Assembly (NCBI RefSeq): GCF_000337375.1 | Contig: NZ_AOJG01000010.1 | Span: 1 to 64,000 of the forward strand | Direction of reading: 5' to 3' | DNA: 64,000 bases | DNA from: Halorubrum lipolyticum DSM 21995 | GTDB lineage: Archaea > Halobacteriota > Halobacteria > Halobacteriales > Haloferacaceae | Shown here: one piece after another, positions 30,200 through 39,360 of the stretch | Layout: each line of letters starts with the position of its first letter | Position numbering within the stretch: position 1 is the first letter of the stretch | Position numbers and translations under genes: made by a program | The notes under the pieces: generated by a model | Database searches by the model: none | What the model was told of the DNA's origin: nothing | The model's input: the letters and a program-made list of their open reading frames with translations, nothing else

Positions 30200-32386
30200 A
30201 TGTCGGAACTGCCGCTCGACGCCTACTACGACCTCACGCAGATCGGCGAGGTCGCCGTCTCGCCCGCCGGTGACCGCGTCGCCTTCACCGCGACCGAGTA
30301 CGACCAGGCCGAAGACGAGCCCGTCGCCTCGCTGTTCGTCGTCCCGACCGACGGCTCCCGGGAGCCGCACCGCCTGACGAGCGCGTCGGGCGCCTCCTCG
30401 CCGGCGTGGGGGCCCGAGGGCGACCGCCTCGCGTTCGTCGCCGCCCGCGAGCGCGACGCCGAGCGACGGGTCGGCTGGCGGGATCGGGACGAGGAGGACG
30501 GCGAATCGGACGACGAGGGCGGCGCGGAGGACGAATCGGACGACGAGTCAGCCGATGAGGACGACGACGACCCCCTCGGAAACGGCGACGAGGAGCCGAA
30601 GCCGCAGGTGTGGCTGTTCGACCTCGCCCTCGGCGGCGACGCCCGACAGGTCACGGACCGCGACGAGGGCGTCGCCGGCTTCGACTGGTCGCCCGACGGC
30701 GACCGACTGGTGATCGAGTCGCGCGACCCGACCGACGAGGAGTCGGAGTACCTCGATCAGGTGCGCGAGGAGGGAGGCCCGATCGAGACGACCCGGCTCC
30801 AGCACAAGGTGAACGGCGCGGGGTGGACCGACGACGTGACCGCGTACCTCTTCGTGGTCGACCTCGCGGACCTCGACGACCCCGAGAGCGACCCCCGACG
30901 GCTCGACGACGCGTACGGCGGCGGCGCGTTCCAAGATGTCTCCGGTATGGACCCGACGTGGGGGCCGGACGGCCGGATCGCGTTCACGTCCTGTCGGCTC
31001 GACCGCCCCGACGACACGAGCGTTCGAGACCTCTACGCCGTCTCGCCCGACTGCGGCGACGCCGAGCGGCTCACGGGCGGCGACCTCACCCACGGCGCGC
31101 CGGCGTGGCGCCCGGGAAGCGACGAGGTCGCGACGGTCGCGAGCGACCCTAACGACCCGCCCGCGCCGGCGGAGGTGTATCTCGTCGACGGCGGAGCGGG
31201 CGGTGAGGGCGACGGCGTCGCCTCCCTCACCGGCGAGCTCGATCGGACGATCGCCCGCGGCGGCGAGCCCGAGTGGGTCGACGGCGCGATCTACACGCGG
31301 ATCGCCGACGAGAGCAGCACCCGGCTGGTCCGCGTGGAGCGCGACGGAACCGCGGAGCGCGTCTTCGAGGCGCAGGGCCGCGGCCGCGCCATGGCCGCGT
31401 TCGACGTCGCCGCCGACGGCTCGACGGCGGTCATCGTCCTCTCGGATCCCGAGGACGGGACCGACCTGTACGCGGTCGCCGTCGACGACCTCGACGCGGC
31501 GGGCGGCGCCGCCGACGGGGACGCCGATACGGCGATAGAACCCGACTCCCTCCGGCGGCTCACCCGCGTCAACGAGTCGCTCACCGACGAGTTCGCGATG
31601 CCGGAGGCGCGGCGCGTCGAGTGGGAGTCGGGCAGCTGGACGATCGACGGCGTGCTCTATCACGACCCCGAGGTCGACCCCGCCGACGGCGACCACCCGC
31701 TGGTGGTGGCGATCCACGGCGGGCCGATGTCGTACGACGAGCCGGTCTTCAGCTTCGCCCACGCCGCGCTGACGAGCCGCGGGTACCTCGTGCTCCGGCC
31801 GAACTACCGGGGCGGGACCTCCCGCGGCCGCGAGTTCACCGCCGAGCTGACCGGGGCGTGGGGGACCGCCGAGGTCGACGACATCGCCGCGGGCGTCGAG
31901 GCGCTGGCCGATCGCGGCTGGGTCGACCCCGACCGCGTGTTCGGCCACGGCTTCTCGTACGGGGGGATCGCGCAGGGGTTCCTCGTCACGCGTGAGCCCG
32001 ACCTCTTCGCGGCGGCGGCGCCCGAGCACGGCATCTACGACCTCCGGTCGGCGTTCGGCACGGACGACACCCACGTCTGGCTGGAGGCGGAGTTCGGGCT
32101 CCCGTGGGAGGAGCCGGAGGCGTACGACGCGTCGACGGCGGTGCTCGACGCGGGGGACATCGAGACGCCCCTGCTGGTGATGGCCGGCGGGGAGGACTGG
32201 CGGTGCCCCTCCTCGCAGTCGGAGCAGCTGTACGTCGCCGCCCGGAAGCAGGGGATCGACGCCGAGCTGGTCGTCTACCCGGACGAGCACCACAACATCG
32301 GGGACCCCGACCGCGCGATCCACCGGCTGACGAAGATCCTCGACTGGTACGAGGCGCACGACCCGGCGGTCGACGGGGACGACTGA
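30200..32386 (+). CDS. S9-family prolyl-oligopeptidase/acylaminoacyl-peptidase-like serine peptidase
   Basis: A 728-aa two-domain protein. The N-terminal beta-propeller (about 1-430) has repeated SPAGDRVAFTA and W(S/G)PDG(D)R blades. The C-terminal alpha/beta-hydrolase has nucleophile S586 in HGFSYGGI, acid D666 in GGEDWRC and catalytic His H698 in PDEHHNIGD. Between blades is an unusually acidic stretch (about residues 95-135, mostly Asp/Glu/Ser), a salt adaptation or linker. It would trim short peptides in the cytoplasm, as no signal peptide is seen. ATG 30200 is preceded by a TATA-like GTATTT 28 bases upstream. Confidence 0.93.
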   Translation: MSELPLDAYYDLTQIGEVAVSPAGDRVAFTATEYDQAEDEPVASLFVVPTDGSREPHRLTSASGASSPAWGPEGDRLAFVAARERDAERRVGWRDRDEEDGESDDEGGAEDESDDESADEDDDDPLGNGDEEPKPQVWLFDLALGGDARQVTDRDEGVAGFDWSPDGDRLVIESRDPTDEESEYLDQVREEGGPIETTRLQHKVNGAGWTDDVTAYLFVVDLADLDDPESDPRRLDDAYGGGAFQDVSGMDPTWGPDGRIAFTSCRLDRPDDTSVRDLYAVSPDCGDAERLTGGDLTHGAPAWRPGSDEVATVASDPNDPPAPAEVYLVDGGAGGEGDGVASLTGELDRTIARGGEPEWVDGAIYTRIADESSTRLVRVERDGTAERVFEAQGRGRAMAAFDVAADGSTAVIVLSDPEDGTDLYAVAVDDLDAAGGAADGDADTAIEPDSLRRLTRVNESLTDEFAMPEARRVEWESGSWTIDGVLYHDPEVDPADGDHPLVVAIHGGPMSYDEPVFSFAHAALTSRGYLVLRPNYRGGTSRGREFTAELTGAWGTAEVDDIAAGVEALADRGWVDPDRVFGHGFSYGGIAQGFLVTREPDLFAAAAPEHGIYDLRSAFGTDDTHVWLEAEFGLPWEEPEAYDASTAVLDAGDIETPLLVMAGGEDWRCPSSQSEQLYVAARKQGIDAELVVYPDEHHNIGDPDRAIHRLTKILDWYEAHDPAVDGDD

Positions 32387-32421
32387 GTCGTCTCACCGTC
32401 GCTGGCGAAAGGTTCCCGCCC

Positions 32422-32808
32422 TCAGTGTTCGACGAACTCCACGAGGACTCCGCCCGTCGAGCGCGGGTGCAGGAAGGCGACCTCGTGGCCCCACGCCCCG
32501 GGTCGCGGCTCCTCGTCGACGAGGTCGACCCCGAGGTCGCGGGCGCGGTCGAGCGCCCCGGAGACGTCGTCGGTCGCGAGCGCGACGTGGTGGATCCCCG
32601 GCCCCTCGCGGTCGAGGTAGTCCGCTATCGCGCCGCCCGCGGTCGGTTCGAGCAGCTCGAAGTAGCCGCCGTCCTCGAGTTCGAGGAAGACGACTTCCAT
32701 CCCGTCGAACGTCTCCTCGTGGGCGACGGGCGCGTCGAGCAGGCCGTCGAACAGGTCGGCGAGGTCGGCGGCGTCGCGCGTCGCGACGCCGACGTGGTCG
32801 AATCGCAT
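32422..32808 (-). CDS. mce: Methylmalonyl-CoA epimerase
   Basis: A 128-aa single VOC-domain enzyme (MRFDHVGVATRDAADLADLFDGLL...GIHHVALATDD...VLVEFVEH). His residues in DHVGV and HHVAL and the C-terminal Glu supply the metal site. It interconverts (S)- and (R)-methylmalonyl-CoA, feeding methylmalonyl-CoA mutase, whose large subunit is encoded 950 bases downstream, also on the minus strand. The start ATG is supported by a palindromic CTTATAAG centred 28 bases upstream. Together these genes fit propionyl-CoA or branched-chain metabolism. Confidence 0.93.
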   Translation of the reverse strand: MRFDHVGVATRDAADLADLFDGLLDAPVAHEETFDGMEVVFLELEDGGYFELLEPTAGGAIADYLDREGPGIHHVALATDDVSGALDRARDLGVDLVDEEPRPGAWGHEVAFLHPRSTGGVLVEFVEH

Positions 32809-32832
32809 ACGTCTCGGATCCGCCGCCGCCGA

Positions 32833-32840
32833 CTTATAAG
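32833..32840. promoter_or_regulatory. Palindromic TATA box shared by two divergent genes
   Basis: CTTATAAG reads the same on both strands. Its centre is about 28 bases from the epimerase ATG (32808) and 30 bases from the GTG at 32867 that can start the transporter gene. Either polymerase direction could use it; preference would depend on the flanking BRE. Confidence 0.6.
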
Positions 32841-32866
32841 AACCGAGCGAGAGTCGGGCCTCACCC

Positions 32867-33727
32867 GTGTCCCGCCGGGACCCAAAGGTTTGGATAGCAC
32901 CCGGGAGAAATGCGTTCAGGCCAGTGAGCGACTCACGACCCGACGCGACGACGGAGCAGATGTCGTCACGGAACATCCTCGGATCGCTGCTCGAGAGCGG
33001 GCTCCACGAGATGCAGCGGGAGCGGTCCGGGCTGCTGCTCTCGGGGCTGTCGGCGGGGCTCGACATCGGGTTCGGTCCGCTGATGATGGCGGTGGTGTTG
33101 ACGCTCTCGCCGGGGGGCTTCGGCGACCTCGGAACCGAGCTGCTGCTGGCGAGTGTCTACTCTATCGGCTTCATGTTCGTCATCCTCGGCCGTTCGGAGC
33201 TGTTCACGGAGCACACGACGCTGGCCGTGATCCCGGTGCTCGATCGGCAGGCGTCGCTCCGACAGCTGGGTCGGCTCTGGGGGCTCGTGTACGTCGGGAA
33301 CGTCGTCGGCGGGCTGTTCTTCACCCTGCTCGTGACGCTCCTGATGCCGGAGCTCGGCGTCGTCGACCCGGCGTCGTTCGAGAGGATCGCCCTGAAGCTC
33401 GTCGATCACGACCTCCCGTGGCTGTTCGTCGGCGGCGTCTTCGCGGGGTGGCTGATGGGGCTGCTGGCGTGGCTCGTGACGGCGGCGCAGGACACGACCG
33501 CGCGCATCCTCCTCGTGTTGATCGTCACCGGCACGATCGGCCTGCTCCACCTCCCGCACTCGATCGCGGGCAACGTGGAGGTGCTGTTCGGGCTGATCGT
33601 CTCGTCCGCCATCACGCCGACCGACTACATCGGGTTCCTCGTGCTGGCGACGCTCGGCAACGCCTTCGGCGGCGCGGTGTTCGTCGCGCTGCTGAAGTAC
33701 GGCCACGTGGTCCGCGGCGCGAACTGA
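32867..33727 (+). CDS. Formate/nitrite transporter (FNT) family channel
   Basis: A 286-aa protein (267 if the GTG at 32924 is the start) with six membrane helices. The region GLSAGLDIGFGPLMMAVV, the re-entrant SVYSIGFMFVILGRSELFTEHT, and the paired GNVVGG and LGNAFGGAVFVALL motifs are those of FNT pentameric channels for formate, nitrite or hydrosulfide. GTG 32867 is suggested by the TATA box 30 bases upstream, but the first 20 residues are not family-like. The gene sits between epimerase and mutase without an obvious link to them. Confidence 0.86.
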   Translation: MSRRDPKVWIAPGRNAFRPVSDSRPDATTEQMSSRNILGSLLESGLHEMQRERSGLLLSGLSAGLDIGFGPLMMAVVLTLSPGGFGDLGTELLLASVYSIGFMFVILGRSELFTEHTTLAVIPVLDRQASLRQLGRLWGLVYVGNVVGGLFFTLLVTLLMPELGVVDPASFERIALKLVDHDLPWLFVGGVFAGWLMGLLAWLVTAAQDTTARILLVLIVTGTIGLLHLPHSIAGNVEVLFGLIVSSAITPTDYIGFLVLATLGNAFGGAVFVALLKYGHVVRGAN

Positions 33728-33763
33728 GGCCGAAAGGGGGATCGGTCGACTAACCGATCGACC

Positions 33764-35440
33764 TCACCGCCCCGGCTTGTACTCCCCGAACTCGTCGCGG
33801 AGCACGTCCGAGATCTCCTGGACCGTCGCGTACGCCTTCACGGCGTCGACGATGTGGGGCATCACGTTCTCTGATCCTTGCGCGGCCTCGCGGAGCGACG
33901 CGAGCGCGTCGTCGACCGCGTCGCCGTCGCGCTCGGCTTTCACCCCGTCGAGGCGCTCGCGCTGGTTCTGCTCCTGTTCCGGGTCGACCTCTTCGAGGTC
34001 CATCTCCGGCTCCTCGTCGACCTCGAACTCGTTGACGCCGACGATCACCCGATCGCCCTCCTCGATCTCGCGCTGGCGCTCGAAGGCCACGTCCTGGATC
34101 TGCCGCTGGACCCACTGGCTCTTGACGGCCTCTAACATCCCGCCGCGGCGGTCGACCTCCTCCAGTATCTCGAAGGCGTCCTCCTCGATCCCGTCGGTGA
34201 GGTTCTCGACGTAGTACGAGCCCGCGAGCGGGTCGATCGTGTCGGCCGCGCCCGACTCGTGCGCGAGGATCTGCTGGGTGCGGAGCGCGGTCCGGACCGA
34301 CTTCTCGGTGGGGAGCGCGAGCGCCTCGTCTTTCCCGTTGGTGTGGAGGCTCTGGGTGCCTCCCAGCACCGCCGCGAGCGCCTGATACGCCACCCGGACG
34401 ACGTTGTTCTCGATCTGCTGGGCGGTCAGGGTGGAGCCGCCGGTCTGCGTGTGGAACTTGAGCTGTTTCGACTTGGGGTTCTCGGCGCCGAACCGCTCCT
34501 CCATGATCTGCGCCCACATCCGGCGGGCGGCGCGGAACTTCGCGGCCTCCTCGAAGACGTTGTTGTGGGCGTTGAAGAAAAACGATAGTTGGGGGGCGAA
34601 CTCGTCGACGTCGAGCCCGGCGTCGATCGCGGCCTCGACGTACTCGATCCCGTCGCCGAGGGTGAACGCGACCTCTTGGGCCGCGGTCGACCCCGCCTCG
34701 CGGATGTGGTACCCCGAGATGGAGATGGTGTTGAAGCTGGGGGTCTCGGCGGCGCAGAAGTCGAAGATGTCCGTGATGAGTCGCATCGAGGACTCGGGCG
34801 GGTAGATGTAGAGGTTCCGCGCGATGTACTCCTTCATGATGTCGTTCTGGATGGTGCCCCGGAGCTCCTCGCGTGGGACGCCCTGTTTGTCCCCCATGGC
34901 GACGTACATCGCCAGGAGGACCGCCGCGGGGGCGTTGATCGTCATCGACGTGGACACCTCGTCGAGGGGGATCCCGTCGAAGACGGTCTCGAAGTCGTCT
35001 AAGGTGTCGATGGCGACGCCCGACCGTCCCACCTCGCCCTCGGCCATCGCGGCGTCGGAGTCGTACCCCATCTGCGTCGGGAGGTCGAACGCCATCGAGA
35101 GCCCGGAGGAGCCCTGATCGATGAGGTAGTTGAACCGCTCGTTCGTCTCCGCGGCGGTGCCCATCCCCGCGTACTGGCGCATCGTCCAGAGCCGCCCGCG
35201 GTGCATCGTCGAGTAGACGCCGCGCGTGTACGGCTCCTCGCCCGGGTTCCCCAGGTCCTCGCGGTAGTCGTGGTCCGGGACGTCGGCGGGCGTGTACAGC
35301 GGGTCGACCTCCTGTCCGCCCGTGTCGGTGGTGAACGTCTCCTTCCGCTCCCCGAACCGGTCGACCGTCTCGCCGTAGGTCCCCTCCTCCCACGACTCCT
35401 TGGCGTCCCGGATCGCGTCCAGTTCCTCAGGATCGTACAT
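33764..35440 (-). CDS. mcmA: Methylmalonyl-CoA mutase, large (catalytic) subunit
   Basis: A 558-aa TIM-barrel catalytic subunit. Typical segments include [34 protein letters not shown], and [17 protein letters not shown] around the substrate and radical site. The C-terminal B12-binding domain of single-chain mutases is absent, so it must work with a separate small cobalamin subunit not seen in this window. It rearranges (R)-methylmalonyl-CoA to succinyl-CoA. ATG 35440 is chosen over the ATG at 35473; GTTAAGT near 35468 is a weak TATA about 28 bases upstream. Confidence 0.95.
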   Translation of the reverse strand: MYDPEELDAIRDAKESWEEGTYGETVDRFGERKETFTTDTGGQEVDPLYTPADVPDHDYREDLGNPGEEPYTRGVYSTMHRGRLWTMRQYAGMGTAAETNERFNYLIDQGSSGLSMAFDLPTQMGYDSDAAMAEGEVGRSGVAIDTLDDFETVFDGIPLDEVSTSMTINAPAAVLLAMYVAMGDKQGVPREELRGTIQNDIMKEYIARNLYIYPPESSMRLITDIFDFCAAETPSFNTISISGYHIREAGSTAAQEVAFTLGDGIEYVEAAIDAGLDVDEFAPQLSFFFNAHNNVFEEAAKFRAARRMWAQIMEERFGAENPKSKQLKFHTQTGGSTLTAQQIENNVVRVAYQALAAVLGGTQSLHTNGKDEALALPTEKSVRTALRTQQILAHESGAADTIDPLAGSYYVENLTDGIEEDAFEILEEVDRRGGMLEAVKSQWVQRQIQDVAFERQREIEEGDRVIVGVNEFEVDEEPEMDLEEVDPEQEQNQRERLDGVKAERDGDAVDDALASLREAAQGSENVMPHIVDAVKAYATVQEISDVLRDEFGEYKPGR

Positions 35441-35573
35441 TAGTAAACGGGTCGCGCGAGCGGGACTTAACACTTTTCGGCGGCCGCGCTCGCGCCGCCG
35501 ACCTCGATTCCCCCGACCGCTCCGAACCCCCGCGGACGGTCGGTTTCAAGTGACGTGCGGCCGAACGCCGAGC

Positions 35574-36239
35574 ATGGACGCTGCCGCCGACCCCACCGAG
35601 CGCTTCCTCGCCGCGACGGCGCCCGAGCACACCGCGACGCAGGCGGAGATGGCGGCCCTCGCGGACGATTGGGGGTTCCCCATCATCGGGCCGGAGGCGG
35701 GGGCGGTCCTCCGGCTGCTCGCTCGTCTGACCGACGCCGAGCGCGTCTTCGAGTTCGGTTCCGGCTTCGGCTACTCCGCGACGTGGTTCCTGCGCGGCGG
35801 CGTCGACGCCGTGATCTGCACGGAGTTCGACGAGGACGAGGCCGAGCGCGGCGTCCGGTTCGCCGCCGACGGCGGCTACGCCGACAGCGTCACCTTCGAG
35901 GTCGGCGACGCGCTGGAGACGATCGAGCGCTACGACGGCCCCTTCGACGTGGTCCTCATCGACCACCAGAAACACAGATACGCCGAGGCGTACCGCACTG
36001 TCCTCCCGAAGGTCCGGACGGGCGGCGTGATCGTCGCCGACAACGTCATCCGCGGCTCGGCCGACTTCGGTGACCTCGTCGCGCACTTCGAGGACGGCGC
36101 GCCGCTGCCCGATCCCGAGGTCGACGAGAAGACCCGCGGGATCGGGGAGTACGTCGGCACCGTGCGCTCCGACGACGCCGTCGAGACGGCGATCCTCCCG
36201 GTCGGTTCCGGGATCGCGGTGTCGACGAAGGTGGCGTGA
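35574..36239 (+). CDS. Class I SAM-dependent O-methyltransferase (caffeoyl-CoA OMT-like)
   Basis: A 221-aa Rossmann-fold methyltransferase. The SAM loop is VFEFGSGFGYSATWFL, the acidic ribose-binding position is TEFDED, and VVLIDHQKHRYAEA...VLPKVRTGGVIVADNV is characteristic of O-methyltransferase family 3 (COMT-type). Substrate unknown; archaeal members often act on small metabolites or catechol-like compounds. The ATG is preceded by GGTTTCAAG about 30 bases upstream, a weak TATA. Confidence 0.87.
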   Translation: MDAAADPTERFLAATAPEHTATQAEMAALADDWGFPIIGPEAGAVLRLLARLTDAERVFEFGSGFGYSATWFLRGGVDAVICTEFDEDEAERGVRFAADGGYADSVTFEVGDALETIERYDGPFDVVLIDHQKHRYAEAYRTVLPKVRTGGVIVADNVIRGSADFGDLVAHFEDGAPLPDPEVDEKTRGIGEYVGTVRSDDAVETAILPVGSGIAVSTKVA

Positions 36240-36288
36240 CCCCGCGCAGCCCTTTCTTCCGCCGTTTTCGACGAGAAAACACCGAAGA

Positions 36289-36945
36289 TCAGCGTTCGGT
36301 TCCGTCCGTCAGCAGGGGGACCAGTAGTGATGCCAACGCTTCCGTGTCACGAGCCGTCACGGACGGATCGGACGGGTCCTCGTCACCGACGTAGACCGTT
36401 TCGAACCCCGCTTCGCGTGCCGGGACGACGTCCTCCTCGTAGGTGTCGCCGACGTAGACCGTCGTCTCCGCGGGCAGTCGCTCCCTCGCCGCATCGAAGA
36501 TCGCTTGGCTCGGCTTCCGCGCGCCGATCTCGTTGGAGATGAGGACCGCGTCCACGAGGTCGTCGAGGCCGTGTTCCGCGAGCTTGCGGCGTTGCATTCG
36601 GCCGTCGCCATTCGTGAGGACGCCGACATTGTGTCGGTCCGCGATGGACGCCACAAGTTCGCATACCGCGGGGGCGAGGCGTGTCGCCGCGGCTTCCAGC
36701 TCAACGTACTCCGTCGCGAGCGCTGCCGGGTTCACATCGAGGTCGTATCGCTCGCGAACGGCGTCGAAGGCCTGCTCGTAGGGATCCGACTCCACGCGTT
36801 CGATCCCTTGGAGCACCTGTTCAGAGTACGTCTCGGCCATCTCCTCGGTCGGATCGATCGGGAGGGTTCGCGCAAAGAGTTCCTCGAAGGGCACCGCATA
36901 ATTGAGGAGGGTCCCGTCGAGGTCGAAGTACACTGTCGTCGTCAC
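36289..36945 (-). CDS. HAD-superfamily hydrolase
   Basis: A 218-aa phosphatase-like protein beginning at GTG 36945. Motif I is FDLDGTLLN with the nucleophile and acid Asp pair, motif II is LTNGDG, motif III is the Lys in GARKPSQAIF, and motif IV is VGDTYEEDV. A helical cap lies between motifs I and II. This fits the phosphoglycolate-phosphatase/haloacid-dehalogenase-like subfamily (HAD-IA). It would dephosphorylate a small metabolite. ACTTTTCG about 25 bases upstream may serve as promoter. Confidence 0.87.
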   Translation of the reverse strand: MTTTVYFDLDGTLLNYAVPFEELFARTLPIDPTEEMAETYSEQVLQGIERVESDPYEQAFDAVRERYDLDVNPAALATEYVELEAAATRLAPAVCELVASIADRHNVGVLTNGDGRMQRRKLAEHGLDDLVDAVLISNEIGARKPSQAIFDAARERLPAETTVYVGDTYEEDVVPAREAGFETVYVGDEDPSDPSVTARDTEALASLLVPLLTDGTER

Positions 36946-37041
36946 GGGGTGTGGCTCTCCCCGCGACGAAAAGTAGGTTCCGAACGAGAGGCACCCGTAT
37001 CGGCCGAAGCTATTCGGGCGTCGACGCCGAACCCCCACTCG

Positions 37042-37713
37042 ATGAAGGTGGGCCTCATCTCGGACGTACACGCGAACCTCCCCGCGCTCGAAACCGTCCT
37101 CGACGACATGCCGGCCGTCGACCGGATCGTCTGCGCCGGCGACGTGATCGGGTACAACCCGTGGCCGGCCGAGTGCGTCGAGCGCGTCCGCGAGGTCGCC
37201 GCGATGACCGTCCGCGGCAACCACGACCGCACGGTCGGGACGCCCGAGAAGTACCGGGCCAATCGCATGGCCGAGGCCGGGCTCGAACACGCGAAGGAGT
37301 CGCTCTCGGACGACCAGCGCGCGTGGCTCGACGGGCTCCCGCGCGCCGAGACGTTCGCGGGGGGGCGATTCCTCCTCGTCCACTCGCACCCCGCGGCCGA
37401 GCGCGAGGATGCGTACGTCTACCCCGAGGAGTTCCCGAATCTGGACCGCCACATGGGCGATCACGACGGGATCGTGCTCGGGCACACGCACGTCCAGGGG
37501 AAGCGGTCGGTCGCGGGCGGGGTCGTCGTTAATCCGGGGAGCGTCGGGCAGCCGCGCGACGGCGACCCCGACGCGGGGTACGCCGTGCTCGACACGCAGA
37601 CCGACGAGGTCGATCTCCGCCGCGTCGCATACGACATCGATCGGGTGAGCGAGGCGGTCGCCGACGCCGGACTCCCCGAGCGAACGGCCGCGCGTCTTTA
37701 TAAAGGCGAGTGA
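37042..37713 (+). CDS. Metallophosphoesterase (YfcE/MJ0936-like)
   Basis: A 223-aa calcineurin-like phosphoesterase with all five motifs: DVHANLPALE, GDVIGYNP, GNHDR, VHSHP and GHTHVQ. These bind two metals. Homologues hydrolyse phosphodiesters such as bis-pNPP or cyclic nucleotides, but the physiological substrate is unknown. ATG 37042 gives the standard start (MKVGLISDVHAN). The gene is divergent from the HAD hydrolase. Confidence 0.9.
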   Translation: MKVGLISDVHANLPALETVLDDMPAVDRIVCAGDVIGYNPWPAECVERVREVAAMTVRGNHDRTVGTPEKYRANRMAEAGLEHAKESLSDDQRAWLDGLPRAETFAGGRFLLVHSHPAAEREDAYVYPEEFPNLDRHMGDHDGIVLGHTHVQGKRSVAGGVVVNPGSVGQPRDGDPDAGYAVLDTQTDEVDLRRVAYDIDRVSEAVADAGLPERTAARLYKGE

Positions 37714-37750
37714 CGGAACGCGGCGCTGGACCCGCGGACGAACAGGCGCG

Positions 37751-38074
37751 TCACGGCCAGACGCCAGCCACGAAGAGGACGTTCCGCACCGCGGTCGCGA
37801 GCGAGAGGACGCCGACGCCGGCGCACATCAGCGTCGCGACGAGCCGACGGGTCCCGCCGGCGACCGCGACGGGGATCCCGATGAGGACCATTCCGGCGGC
37901 CTTGGTGAACAGCATCCCGGGGACGAGTCCGAACGCGGCGATGAAGGCGGCGCCGACCGGCGACCCCTCGACGAACTGCCCGCTCGCGACCGCGACGTAG
38001 GTCGAGGCGATGTCGGCGGCGGCGCCGACGAGGAGGAGCGCGACGGCGGCGGCGAGTCGCGAGGGCACTGCCAC
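37751..38074 (-). CDS. Small integral membrane protein (DUF5658-like)
   Basis: A 107-aa protein from GTG 38074 (MAVPSRLAAAVALLLVGAAADIASTYVAVAS...) with three to four hydrophobic helices and little polar sequence. The first helix plus ADIASTYVA...EGSPVGAAFI pattern resembles haloarchaeal DUF5658 proteins of unknown function; this match is by general pattern. A TATA-like CTTATTAC (near 38092-38099) is 25 bases upstream and supports this start over an ATG at 38206. Function unknown. Confidence 0.62.
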   Translation of the reverse strand: MAVPSRLAAAVALLLVGAAADIASTYVAVASGQFVEGSPVGAAFIAAFGLVPGMLFTKAAGMVLIGIPVAVAGGTRRLVATLMCAGVGVLSLATAVRNVLFVAGVWP

Positions 38075-38186
38075 ACCGGAGGCGATGAACCGTAATAAGC
38101 TTCCGGGGACTCGCGGAATTGACCGACGTGAACCGGGTAGGCGGGGATTAACGGGCTGGCCGCGGTGCGCGCACAGCACGACTTCA

Positions 38187-38193
38187 TTTAAAC
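38187..38193 (+). promoter_or_regulatory. TATA box for the thioredoxin-reductase-like gene
   Basis: TTTAAAC lies 30 bases before ATG 38217. A second A/T element (CATATAT, 38204-38210) lies too close to the start to be the TATA box. Confidence 0.5.
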
Positions 38194-38216
38194 CGCCGCG
38201 ACGCATATATCCGGTA

Positions 38217-39293
38217 ATGAGTTCGTCCGACGACGAGTACGAGATCGCAGTGGTCGGCGGCGGGCCGGCCGGCCTGACGACCGCGCTGTACGGGGCCCGA
38301 CTGGGTCACGAAACGGTCCTGATCGACCGCGGCGGCGGCCGCGCGGCGATGATGGCCGACACGCACAACGTGATCGGCGTCACCGAGGACACCTCCGGCA
38401 ACGAGTTCCTCGCGACCGGCCGCGAGCAGGTGGAGTCGTACGGCGGGACCTTCGAGCGCGGCTTCGTCACCGACGTCAACCGCACCGACGACGACCGGTT
38501 CCGGCTGACGACGAACGACGCCGAGATCCTCGCGGACCGCGTCGTCCTCGCGACCGGCTTCTCCGACGAGCGCCCGGACCCGCCCCTGCCCCGAACCGGA
38601 AAGGGGCTCCACTACTGCCTCCACTGCGACGCGTACATGTTCGTCGACGAGCCCGTGTACGTGATGGGTCACGGCGAGGCCGCCGCCCACGTCGCGATGA
38701 TCATGCTGAACGTGACCGACGACGTGGACGTCCTGACCCGCGGCGAGGCGCCGACGTGGAGCGACGAGACCGCCGCCCAACTGGAGGCGCACCCGGTCGA
38801 CGTCGTCGACGAGGACGTAACCGGCGTCGAGAACGACCCCGAATCCGGCTGGCTCGACGCGCTGGAGTTCGCGGACGGCACCCGCCGCGAGTACCGCGGC
38901 GGCTTCGCGATGTACGGCTCCGACTACAACACCGCCTTGGCCGAGGGGCTCGGCTGCGAGCTGACCGAGGGCGGCGAGATCGACGTCGACGACCACGGCC
39001 GCACCAGCGAGGACGGCGTCTTCGCGGTCGGCGACATCACCCCCGGCCACAACCAGGTGCCCGTCGCGATGGGTCAGGGCGCGAAGGCCGGCCTCGCGAT
39101 CCACAAGGAGATCCGCGAGTTCCCGCGCTCGACGGAGTCGATCGAGGCTGAGGGCCCGGTCGACCCCGACGAGGTGCCCGCCATCCCGCCGGAGCTCATG
39201 GCGACCGCGGTCGCCCACGAGGGTCACGCCGGCGGACCGCGCGAGGAGGGCGTCGAGGCCGACGTGGAAACGCCCGCGGCCGACGACGACTGA
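38217..39293 (+). CDS. FAD-dependent thioredoxin-reductase-like oxidoreductase
   Basis: A 358-aa flavoprotein. The FAD-binding GGGPAGL is near residue 15, a second nucleotide fold contains VMGHGEAAAHVA, and FAVGDITPGHNQVPVAMGQGAKAGLAI is the family's C-terminal FAD motif. The redox site reads YCLHCDAY, a C-x-x-C where thioredoxin reductases usually have CATC. About 50 extra acidic residues follow the fold. It could reduce a thioredoxin or glutaredoxin-like partner, or be a haloarchaeal paralogue with a different acceptor. Neighbouring genes do not reveal the partner. Confidence 0.85.
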   Translation: MSSSDDEYEIAVVGGGPAGLTTALYGARLGHETVLIDRGGGRAAMMADTHNVIGVTEDTSGNEFLATGREQVESYGGTFERGFVTDVNRTDDDRFRLTTNDAEILADRVVLATGFSDERPDPPLPRTGKGLHYCLHCDAYMFVDEPVYVMGHGEAAAHVAMIMLNVTDDVDVLTRGEAPTWSDETAAQLEAHPVDVVDEDVTGVENDPESGWLDALEFADGTRREYRGGFAMYGSDYNTALAEGLGCELTEGGEIDVDDHGRTSEDGVFAVGDITPGHNQVPVAMGQGAKAGLAIHKEIREFPRSTESIEAEGPVDPDEVPAIPPELMATAVAHEGHAGGPREEGVEADVETPAADDD

Positions 39294-39360
39294 AGAGGGC
39301 TGGCTGCGGACGAGTGCCGGAGGGTCGGAGATGTCTCGACTGCAGGGCCCGATCGACGCG

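Noticed and set aside
30548-32359. A 603-codon frame antisense to the S9 peptidase
   Set aside because: The sense strand has a full catalytic triad and propeller; the antisense product has no recognisable fold.
36505-37041. Extended N-terminus of the metallophosphoesterase
   Set aside because: The frame stays open upstream over the HAD gene, but the family start MKVGLISDVHAN is at 37042.
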